Below, piece by piece: positions 46,643 through 53,158 of a DNA stretch of 64,000 bases. The position numbers and the translations under genes were made by a program. The stretch spans positions 124,001 to 188,000 of the forward strand of contig CABJBM010000007.1 in NCBI GenBank assembly GCA_902363835.1, written 5' to 3'. Numbering within the stretch: position 1 is the stretch's first letter; each line of letters begins with the position of its first letter. The notes below the pieces were generated by a model, which ran no database searches, was not told where the DNA came from, and saw only the letters and a program-made list of their open reading frames with translations. Source of the stretch: Lachnospiraceae bacterium. Its GTDB lineage: Bacteria; Bacillota; Clostridia; Lachnospirales; Lachnospiraceae.

Positions 46643-48718
46643 TTAAACTTCTGATAAGGGGATATTTAATTCCTCCGTGCCCTTTAATACAAACCTGCCA
46701 TCATCAATGATTAAAATCCGCTCCCCCAAAGCCGTAACAGCTTCTATTCTATCCAGTTCCGCATATGGTATGGTAATATCCGTATGGCAGCTGAAATAGG
46801 CCTTTGACAAGTCCTCTTTTCTCAGTATTGACACCTCATTATCCCTTGGGATCACTTCCTTGCCGTTTGGATTATAAACCGGGCTGTCCTCTGCCCAGCT
46901 GTAGCAAGTATCTCCCACTGCAAAATGAGGCCCCATTTTTTCCACGATCAGGATAGGAAGCTTATCAATGATTCCGAATTTTCTGGCCATGGCATAAGCC
47001 GTGGTATTGGTACCTATGGCAAACTCTCCCATGGGAAGGGTGTCATGGTTCTTTAAGATCACCTGTTTTACCAGGGCCTTCCCTTCCTCCGGGTCCTCAA
47101 AATTACTGCAGGAATAGTCTTTTATCATGCCGTTTTCAAAGGTCATGACAAGATCCTTAAACTGGAAATCCGTAATATACACTGTACTGACTGCCAAAGT
47201 CCCTTCCGTTCCCGTAAGCCTTGGGGATGTGAACACTTCTCCCAGAGGAATATTCACATCAGCCACACAGTTTTCAAACTTTGTCTCCTTATCCCTGTCT
47301 TTTAATGGATGAAGGGCCACCTTAAGGTGAGTTCTGTTATTTCCTTTTCCTGTCACCTCCACGTACTCCGCCTCATCCAGAACATCGATAACAGCCTGCT
47401 GAATCGCCTTATATTTCTCGTAGTCCAGAGTATTGATGGCAATGGTCTCTTCAAAAATCTTCTCAAAATCTTCCCCGATTTCCGGTACCGGAAATGCAAT
47501 GATGGTAAAGCTGGTCTCATCTCCAGGCACATACTGATTGAGGATTCTTGAGGTTTCATTGGACATTTCCGCTGAAAGCTTTTCCTGTCTGACATCCAGA
47601 CGGATGGCTTCCGGCTTATTCACCGGCTCAAAGCCTTCTTTTCCAAAGGTTTCAATGACCGCAGGGCCGGCAAAAGCTGCTGCCTGCTCCTTGTAGGTTT
47701 CATAAGCCACCTTAAGAACCGCTGCTTTCCGGTCCTTAAATGCCTTATTTAAATAGAGGGCATCATCATAACGGTGGTCATAATCATACTGCCTGTTGGG
47801 GGATGTGCTGTAGTAACCGGATTTCCGTCCCACGTTGGTATTGACTGTCCAGACGGCTGCACGGCAAAGGATCACTTTAAGGCCGAGCTTTTCAAAATTC
47901 TCCATGGCATACTTCACCATCCGCTCAAAGCCCAGCTCATAGCGGATCTGCACCGCTCCCTTTTTCTCTATATCCCTTCCCATGACTTCAAAGCCCTTCC
48001 GGTACCCTTCCGTATAGGTATCAGCCATGAGGCGCACCGTTTCTTCCGGAACGGAATTTAAGTACTCTGCGGTTTTTAACACGGAATCGGAAATATATTC
48101 TCCAAAATAATACAAATACCGAAGATCCCCTAAATCACTTTCTCTGATAATATCCGCTGCAAAAGAAAGTGACGGGTCAAGCCCTTCTCTGACACGGAAG
48201 GTAACCGTATGATCCGTATAATCGCTGACAAACCAGTAAATCACTTCCTTAATGGCAGAAACCTCAGGAATTTCCTCTTCAAACATGTTGTAAATTTCTA
48301 TCAGCGTTTCATTTAAAATGGTAAAATCCGTAAGCCTCCACTCGTGGACAAAAACAATATCTCCCCGAATCTCCTTATACAGATACGAAAGGAGCTGGCC
48401 ATACCCTTCTCCCAGCCTTGATACCCCATAGGCCGGATTTGCATAACTCTCTTCATAATGGCCGGGTAAAATATCCTCATAAAACTTCTGGTTCCATTCT
48501 TTTAAAACCTCTGCAGAAGCAGTCTTCTGATCTCCTGCCTCAAGGAACTGAAGATACTCCCCCATCATTCCGATAAAGGAGGCTGTCCTGGCAAAATAAT
48601 CACGGTACGGTTCCGGTACCGTATGTTCTGATGCCATCTGGCCGATCCGTTCCATGGACAGCTCAAAGCGCTCCATAATATTTTCATTTTCCTGCTGAAA
48701 CATTACTCGATAATCCAT
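46643..48718 (-). CDS. M29-type metallo-aminopeptidase with long N-terminal extension
   Basis: 691 aa from the ATG ending at 48718, with AAAGGGG upstream. The C-terminal half is an M29 (AmpS/aminopeptidase T-like) domain. Metal-binding Glu and His residues are visible in GTEGTLAVS, MGEFAIGTNT, EKMGPHFAVGDTCYSW and FSCHTDITI. The family is usually about 370-410 aa. The first ~330 residues here have no match I recognise, are rich in Tyr/Glu and appear soluble. The product probably trims peptides in the cytoplasm; the role of the extension is unknown. It lies 5 bp after a small membrane-protein gene. Confidence 0.8.
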   Translation of the reverse strand: MDYRVMFQQENENIMERFELSMERIGQMASEHTVPEPYRDYFARTASFIGMMGEYLQFLEAGDQKTASAEVLKEWNQKFYEDILPGHYEESYANPAYGVSRLGEGYGQLLSYLYKEIRGDIVFVHEWRLTDFTILNETLIEIYNMFEEEIPEVSAIKEVIYWFVSDYTDHTVTFRVREGLDPSLSFAADIIRESDLGDLRYLYYFGEYISDSVLKTAEYLNSVPEETVRLMADTYTEGYRKGFEVMGRDIEKKGAVQIRYELGFERMVKYAMENFEKLGLKVILCRAAVWTVNTNVGRKSGYYSTSPNRQYDYDHRYDDALYLNKAFKDRKAAVLKVAYETYKEQAAAFAGPAVIETFGKEGFEPVNKPEAIRLDVRQEKLSAEMSNETSRILNQYVPGDETSFTIIAFPVPEIGEDFEKIFEETIAINTLDYEKYKAIQQAVIDVLDEAEYVEVTGKGNNRTHLKVALHPLKDRDKETKFENCVADVNIPLGEVFTSPRLTGTEGTLAVSTVYITDFQFKDLVMTFENGMIKDYSCSNFEDPEEGKALVKQVILKNHDTLPMGEFAIGTNTTAYAMARKFGIIDKLPILIVEKMGPHFAVGDTCYSWAEDSPVYNPNGKEVIPRDNEVSILRKEDLSKAYFSCHTDITIPYAELDRIEAVTALGERILIIDDGRFVLKGTEELNIPLSEV

Positions 48719-48723
48719 AGTCT

Positions 48724-49044
48724 TTACCCCTTTATTCCTATAATAATAAGAACTGTCCAAAGTATGATCAAGGCTGCACTGATCCCCATTCCAATTTTGG
48801 ACAGTATGTATTTTTTCTCCCTTTCAAAGAAAGAGAGGACACCGTAAACCAGTGAAAAAAAGGAAATCACCAGGCTGCAAAAGCAGACTGCTGCTACGTT
48901 AAGCTGTGCCTGACCCTCCGCCAGCACAGCACTGATGATTCCAATGATTCCAAGGACCAATGCCCCAACAGCAAGTCCCAGGGACAGAAAGCTCCTCTTT
49001 GCAAAGGACTTTCTAATGTAGGACACTCTTTTTTGCTTTTGCAC
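48724..49044 (-). CDS. Small membrane protein (DUF6142-like)
   Basis: 106 aa with three or four predicted helices (SLGLAVGALVLGIIGIISAVLA, VAAVCFCSLVISFFSLVYGVLSFF, ISAALIILWTVLIIIGIKG) and a basic N-terminus. Its 5' end overlaps the VanZ-like gene by 32 bp, so the two are read together. It resembles small Lachnospiraceae DUF6142 proteins; function unknown. Confidence 0.65.
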   Translation of the reverse strand: MQKQKRVSYIRKSFAKRSFLSLGLAVGALVLGIIGIISAVLAEGQAQLNVAAVCFCSLVISFFSLVYGVLSFFEREKKYILSKIGMGISAALIILWTVLIIIGIKG

Positions 49045-49504
49045 GCCTTATCCTCCTAACTCTTATGTGCTGAACGATTTTGTACAGGATGTATCCCAGG
49101 ATACCTCCCAGTGTATTCAGTATCATGTCATCCACGTCAAAGCTGCCCACCTTGAAAATAAGCTGGATAGTTTCAATGCATAAGCTGAACAGAAAGCTTA
49201 ACAGCACCGTATTAAACCAGCGGCGGCTCCTGCGGCTGATGACCGGAAGAAAGAAACCACAGGGCATAAAACCCACAATGTTGCCTACGACATTCAGCAG
49301 AAAGGACTCCAGTCCAACCACATGGCGGTAAACGATAAAACGCCGTATTTCCTTAAACGGGGTCAGATTGTACGCATATTCCGCCTGAGCGTGGCTGCCC
49401 CTGCCAAAATAATCGGAAAAAAATAAAAAATATGCCAAAAAGATCAGGTAAAATATGAAAATTACCCAACCCATTTTCTGCCGTTTTGTCGTGTTTTTAA
49501 TCAT
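49013..49504 (-). CDS. VanZ-family membrane protein
   Basis: 163 aa. Has the VanZ-like arrangement: an N-terminal helix (WVIFIFYLIFLAYFLFFS), NLTPFKEIRRFI, NVVGNIVGFMPCGFFLPV, SFLFSLCIETIQLIFKVGSFDVDDMILNTLGGILGYILY. These residues are the family signature. VanZ proteins give low-level glycopeptide tolerance in some hosts, but most members are of unknown function. TGGAG precedes the start. Operon with the two following genes. Confidence 0.85.
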   Translation of the reverse strand: MIKNTTKRQKMGWVIFIFYLIFLAYFLFFSDYFGRGSHAQAEYAYNLTPFKEIRRFIVYRHVVGLESFLLNVVGNIVGFMPCGFFLPVISRRSRRWFNTVLLSFLFSLCIETIQLIFKVGSFDVDDMILNTLGGILGYILYKIVQHIRVRRIRRAKAKKSVLH

Positions 49505-49611
49505 AACAGCTCCATCTATATGCGGCAGCTAAGAAAAACGGAGTTTTCTTAACTGCCCCAGTATTCGCCGAATAAATATGCAGGCATATTCTTTGGGCTC
49601 ATTATTTGCTC

Positions 49612-49662
49612 AAAAAGGGAGAGGCTGCTTAAAAGCCATACTCTTTCAGCAGCATCCTCTCC
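49612..49662 (-). terminator. Terminator after the 49-aa membrane protein gene
   Basis: Two-part stem (GGAGAG/CTCTCC and GCTGCT/AGCAGC arms) followed on the minus strand by TTTTT, 11 bp past the stop. Confidence 0.75.
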
Positions 49663-49673
49663 AATCATAACAG

Positions 49674-49823
49674 TTAAAATGTAATTTCAGATTTTCTTTT
49701 TAACAGAAGTGCTCCATTTATAATTGATACGGTTCCGGCGGCAAGTCCGATCACAGTCACCACAATTCCAATCGCAATATTTAAGGCTCCAATATTTCTC
49801 ATAGTTTTATAAACTCTTTCCAT
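49674..49823 (-). CDS. Small single-helix membrane protein
   Basis: 49 aa. Short charged N-terminus (MERVYKTMRN), one long hydrophobic segment (IGALNIAIGIVVTVIGLAAG, continuing TVSIINGALLL), and a basic tail (KRKSEI). AAAGGAGAG is 8 nt before the ATG, and a terminator follows. It is downstream of pyrE and of two 8-codon micro-ORFs. No family recognised. Confidence 0.65.
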   Translation of the reverse strand: MERVYKTMRNIGALNIAIGIVVTVIGLAAGTVSIINGALLLKRKSEITF

Positions 49824-49840
49824 ACCAAACTCTCCTTTCC

Positions 49841-49867
49841 TTATTCCCGCCCATGTTTTCTGGGCAT
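49841..49867 (-). CDS. Micro-ORF 2 (MPRKHGRE)
   Basis: Eight codons, ATG at 49865-49867 to TAA at 49841-49843. The start codon lies in a small hairpin (TGCCCA...TGGGCG). No good SD of its own; its stop is 17 bp before the ATG of the 49-aa gene and abuts that gene's SD. Near copy of micro-ORF 1. Confidence 0.35.
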   Translation of the reverse strand: MPRKHGRE

Positions 49868-49892
49868 AAAGGTATGCCCGAAGGGGGGTTCC

Positions 49893-49919
49893 TTATTCCT
49901 GCCCATGCTCTTTGGGCAT
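49893..49919 (-). CDS. Micro-ORF 1 (MPKEHGQE)
   Basis: Eight codons, ATG at 49917-49919 to TAA at 49893-49895, with AGGGAGG 5 nt before the ATG. The start sits in hairpin TGCCCA/TGGGCA. It begins 20 bp after the pyrE stop, so it could be read from the pyrE transcript. Confidence 0.4.
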   Translation of the reverse strand: MPKEHGQE

Positions 49920-49939
49920 AAAGACCTCCCTGAAAGGGA

Positions 49940-50617
49940 TTATTTTACACCATAAACTTCGTAATAAGCATCAATTGCCCCTTTGATGGCATCATCAATA
50001 ATGACATTTCCATCATACTCCCTATTATGCAGATGTTCAATGACTTCTGCCATGGAAACAATGGCGGCCGCTTTAAATCCATACTTTTCCTGGATCTCAT
50101 CCAAAGCTCCCTTGTCTCCTTTTCCCTTTTCCATGCGGTTTAAGGAAACCATAAGGCCTAAAATCTCCACATTTCCCTGGGCCTTGATAATGGGGAAGGT
50201 CTCTTCAATGGATTTTCCTGAGGTAGTCACATCTTCAATGATCACCACCCGGTCTCCATCCTTTATAGGGCTTCCAAGAAGGATTCCTGCATCACCGCCG
50301 TGATCCTTCTCCTCTTTTCTGTTTGAGCAGTATTTGATTTCCTTTCCATACAGCTCATGAAAGGCAATGGCAGTGGCAACGCTTAAAGGAATTCCCTTAT
50401 AAGCCGGCCCAAACAGGACATCAAAATCATCCCCAAAATTATCGTGGATGGCCTTTGCATAGTATTCTCCCAGCTTTTTAAGCTGCGCTCCTGTTACATA
50501 AGAGCCTGCATTCATAAAAAACGGGGACTTTCTTCCGCTTTTCAGCGTGAAGTCGCCAAATTTAAGAACATTGCTTTCCACCATAAATTCAATAAATTCC
50601 TGCTTATACTGCTCCAT
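49940..50617 (-). CDS. pyrE: Orotate phosphoribosyltransferase
   Basis: 225 aa. Makes OMP from orotate and PRPP in pyrimidine synthesis. The family motifs are FGDFTLKSGRKSPFFMNAG, LFGPAYKGIPLS, the catalytic loop RKEEKDHGGDAG and the PRPP-binding motif RVVIIEDVTTSGKSIEE. No other pyrimidine gene is adjacent. The prophage integrase begins only 92 bp upstream of its start, so the integration junction falls close to its promoter. Confidence 0.96.
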   Translation of the reverse strand: MEQYKQEFIEFMVESNVLKFGDFTLKSGRKSPFFMNAGSYVTGAQLKKLGEYYAKAIHDNFGDDFDVLFGPAYKGIPLSVATAIAFHELYGKEIKYCSNRKEEKDHGGDAGILLGSPIKDGDRVVIIEDVTTSGKSIEETFPIIKAQGNVEILGLMVSLNRMEKGKGDKGALDEIQEKYGFKAAAIVSMAEVIEHLHNREYDGNVIIDDAIKGAIDAYYEVYGVK

Positions 50618-50678
50618 ATTGTCTTTTTCTCCTTATTTTATGCACTTTACAGCGTTTTTCTATGTAGTGATTAAGGCA

Positions 50679-50702
50679 TTTTGTACCATTTTTGTACCAT
50701 TT
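50679..50702. repeat. 11-bp direct repeats next to the integrase (att-region candidate)
   Basis: TTTGTACCATT occurs twice in tandem between pyrE and the integrase stop. Short direct repeats beside int are typical of integrase arm or core sites. The matching attachment site lies outside the window, so the crossover point is not proven. Confidence 0.45.
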
Positions 50703-50708
50703 TAAAAA

Positions 50709-51851
50709 TCATGCCTCTTTCTGTTCCATTTTCTTCATCTCTGCAAATAACGTATCCTCAGTCACATGACAATATAAATCCATCGTCATTTTAAGAGTTC
50801 CATGTCCAAGAATTCGTTGTAGCGTTTTCGGTTGTACTCCATTTTCGATAGCACGTGTTGCGAATGTATGTCTTAGGGTGTGCGGTGTAAAATGCTTAAA
50901 ATTAGCATTTTCTTTTTGTATGTTTTTTATAATGACACCAAGACACTCTTTGACCAAAAATAATTGTGTAGGCTGATTATTCTTCGTTACAAATACAAGA
51001 TTTTCATAACCACTTAGAGGTTCTTTCCCGGCAAGCATGATTTCCTGTTTTTGTACCATCTGCCTTTTCAGAGCAAATATTGCCCTTACTGTCAAAGGAA
51101 TAACCCTTTTACCGTTATTAGTTTTCGTATCATGCATTTCGAACACATATTTACCATCTTTGCAGAAATAACATAGGGTATGTTGTACGCTTAAAGCTTT
51201 TCCCTTTAAGTCAACATCAGACCACTGTAGTGCGCATAACTCACCAATTCGCATACCAGTTTCAAGAGCCAATTCAAATAGATTGTAATAGAAACGCCCC
51301 TCTGCCATAGACAAGAATGTTTCAGTTTCTTCTCTTGTCAGCACTCTTTTTTCATTTTTCTCTTCTTTGGTTATGACCGTATTTATCTGTTTTGCCACAT
51401 TCTTCACAATTAGATCACTATCCAATGCCTTATTAAGTATATCAACCAATATTTTCTTAGAATTGTTTCGCTCGTTATCAGAGTTTAGCTTATTAATGGC
51501 TTCTTGCATAGTGATAAGATTAAGTTTAGTCAATTTTCTCCAACCCAATTCATCTTTTATACGCTTGTAATGTGTCGCATAAGTTTCCTTGGTTGAATTT
51601 CTGCAATTCATTTTGCACGTACTTAACCAAACATCGTACCACTCGTCAAGCGTCATGTCTTTTCTTGTAACATTGATCTGCTTTTCGTCATGATACTGCT
51701 CTTCTCTCAACTTTTTTGAGATCTCAGACTGAGTCTTTGCATAAATTACCTGTCTTTTCCCGAATCTATTTGTAAATCTTGCCAGATACATACCGTCCTT
51801 GCGCTGCAAAATACCTTTGCCTAGTTCTTTCCCATTGAGCGACTTACCCAT
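50709..51851 (-). CDS. int: Prophage tyrosine integrase
   Basis: 380 aa. An N-terminal arm-binding part (LQRKDGMYLARFTNRFGKRQVIYAKT), a SAM-like core-binding domain (DMTLDEWYDVWLSTCKMN), and the catalytic domain follow in order. Active-site residues are Arg in ETGMRIGELCALQW, HxxR in HTLRHTFATR, His in LGHGTL and nucleophile Tyr in MDLYCHVTED. ATG ending at 51851 with GGAG upstream. It reads towards pyrE. First clear phage gene from the left; base composition drops to AT-rich from here on. Confidence 0.95.
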   Translation of the reverse strand: MGKSLNGKELGKGILQRKDGMYLARFTNRFGKRQVIYAKTQSEISKKLREEQYHDEKQINVTRKDMTLDEWYDVWLSTCKMNCRNSTKETYATHYKRIKDELGWRKLTKLNLITMQEAINKLNSDNERNNSKKILVDILNKALDSDLIVKNVAKQINTVITKEEKNEKRVLTREETETFLSMAEGRFYYNLFELALETGMRIGELCALQWSDVDLKGKALSVQHTLCYFCKDGKYVFEMHDTKTNNGKRVIPLTVRAIFALKRQMVQKQEIMLAGKEPLSGYENLVFVTKNNQPTQLFLVKECLGVIIKNIQKENANFKHFTPHTLRHTFATRAIENGVQPKTLQRILGHGTLKMTMDLYCHVTEDTLFAEMKKMEQKEA

Positions 51852-51940
51852 CACTTACTCCTTCCTAGCAAAAATCGGAGGGAAAGAATTAAATTAGAAC
51901 ATTCACCCTTGATTTTAGCATAATCACTATATATTTTCAA

Positions 51941-52204
51941 TTACATAATTTGATTTAACAACCATGAATTCAATCTGTCCTTATGAGCATACAATCTATT
52001 ACCAATCCGAACAGTAAATCCATTTTGGGGGTTATGTAATAGTTCCCTCGCCTTAGTTGGCTTTATAGATAAGTAATCGCAGAAACTCTGTAAATCCAAT
52101 AATGCTCGTTCCTCTCTTGATGTTTTTGTATCTATGATAACTCGTCCTCTCTTTCTATTTATGTTCACATAAAAGGAGTCGGCTATAAGCCGACCCCTCA
52201 TCAA
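51941..52204 (-). CDS. Excisionase-like small DNA-binding protein
   Basis: The open frame is 87 aa, but its first third overlaps a terminator. A TTG at 52097-52099 with GAGAGGA upstream would give about 52 aa. The conserved part, LDLQSFCDYLSIKPTKARELLHNPQNGFTVRIGNRLYAHKDRLNSWLLNQ, is an Xis-type winged-helix/MerR-like pattern (Tn916-like excisionase). Adjacent to int, same strand. It would control direction of excision. Start uncertain. Confidence 0.7.
   Translation of the reverse strand: MMRGRLIADSFYVNINRKRGRVIIDTKTSREERALLDLQSFCDYLSIKPTKARELLHNPQNGFTVRIGNRLYAHKDRLNSWLLNQIM
52171..52197 (-). terminator. Terminator at the end of the tail-gene operon
   Basis: 9-bp stem GGGGTCGGC/GCCGACTCC (one G-T pair) and 5-nt loop, followed on the minus strand by TTTT, 31 bp past the preceding gene's stop. 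It also lies inside the upstream part of the excisionase frame. Confidence 0.8.
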
Positions 52205-52227
52205 AATATAGTTATACTAGTTCATCA

Positions 52228-52623
52228 TCATGGCAGCAGGAAGTCAATTGTACTAGAATCATGTCCATCAATCTGGAAGTTTGGCAATGTTTCCCATACT
52301 TTCATGGACATAACAAATGGATTCACTTCACATTCGTTTGTCATTAAAGCACTCATTTCCTCATTAAACTTTTCGACATTACAGTCTTCTTTTAAATTGA
52401 ATATAGTAGTATTATCTTCAAATCTGCAATACTGATCATTTTCGTCCTTATAGCAATACTCTTTGTAAATCTCTATAAGCTTCTTAATATAGTATGTATA
52501 ATCATCAGACAAGATTTTTATATTCTTCATACACCAATAATCAACTGGAACGCCAAGATTCAATTCTTTTATCTTGGAAAGCATAACAACCCCACTAGCA
52601 ATTTTATCAAATGTTATTTTCAT
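52228..52623 (-). CDS. Phage protein of unknown function (DUF1617-like)
   Basis: 131 aa from the ATG ending at 52623, with GGAGAG before it. Acidic and all-alpha looking, beginning MKITFDKIASGVVMLSKIKE and ending FQIDGHDSSTIDFLLP. The layout (central FNLKEDCNVEKFNEEMSALMTNECEV) resembles the DUF1617 proteins found near phage tail genes, but the match is by eye only. Last gene of the tail operon before the terminator. Confidence 0.5.
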   Translation of the reverse strand: MKITFDKIASGVVMLSKIKELNLGVPVDYWCMKNIKILSDDYTYYIKKLIEIYKEYCYKDENDQYCRFEDNTTIFNLKEDCNVEKFNEEMSALMTNECEVNPFVMSMKVWETLPNFQIDGHDSSTIDFLLP

Positions 52624-52697
52624 ATTTTTACTCTCCTTATTAATATACTTTTTGCATACAAAAAGAGCGAAGCACTTGTCTCCGCTCTCTAATATCA

Positions 52698-53084
52698 TTA
52701 CTTATTTACATCAGTTATAGTATTTTTAACGTTTTCTACCACAACTTGTCCATCTTTAATCCAAGCACCATCAGAGCCTACTTGATATCCATCTGGGGTT
52801 GTGGTGTCATGAAGCATATAACAATACTCATCGAAATAGTACCACTTGCCGTCAGCAGGGTCATGGAACCATGTGTTTTGTAGGGCCAGTCCCTCTTCAT
52901 CTAAATAAATCCAGGCTCCATCATATTCATGATGCCATGCGTTTTTTATAGGAATGTAATCCTCGTTAAGGGCTGTCAACCTTCTTTCATTTCCTCCCAA
53001 TGGTCTGCGCTCTTCGGCAAAGGCTACCATATTCAAGGAAAGAATCATCATTACCACAGCAAAGATCAAACGTCTTATTCTCAT
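52698..53084 (-). CDS. Secreted protein with cell-wall-binding repeats, prophage-encoded
   Basis: 128 aa. Signal peptide (MRIRRLIFAVVMMILSLNMVAFAEE), then three or so CW-binding-type repeats with the aromatic pattern NAWHHEYDGAWIYLDEEG, NTWFHDPADGKWYYFDEYC and GYQVGSDGAWI. GGAGG precedes the ATG ending at 53084. It is secreted and probably stays at the cell wall. Position after the tail-tip gene suggests either a virion-linked protein or a lysogen-expressed surface protein; neither can be decided here. Confidence 0.75.
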   Translation of the reverse strand: MRIRRLIFAVVMMILSLNMVAFAEERRPLGGNERRLTALNEDYIPIKNAWHHEYDGAWIYLDEEGLALQNTWFHDPADGKWYYFDEYCYMLHDTTTPDGYQVGSDGAWIKDGQVVVENVKNTITDVNK

Positions 53085-53158
53085 GTTATCCACCTCCGAT
53101 TTTCTTTTTCTATTATTATGATAACATATCATATCATACGGTGCAACATGCGAATAAG

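Larger units (their letters stand above)
49841..49923. repeat. Tandem repeat of a 31-bp hairpin element
   Basis: TTATTCC(C/T)GCCCATG... appears at 49841-49871 and 49893-49923 with a period of 52 bp and 4 differences by eye. Each copy contains a GCCCA/TGGGC hairpin and encodes one 8-codon ORF on the minus strand. Confidence 0.7.
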
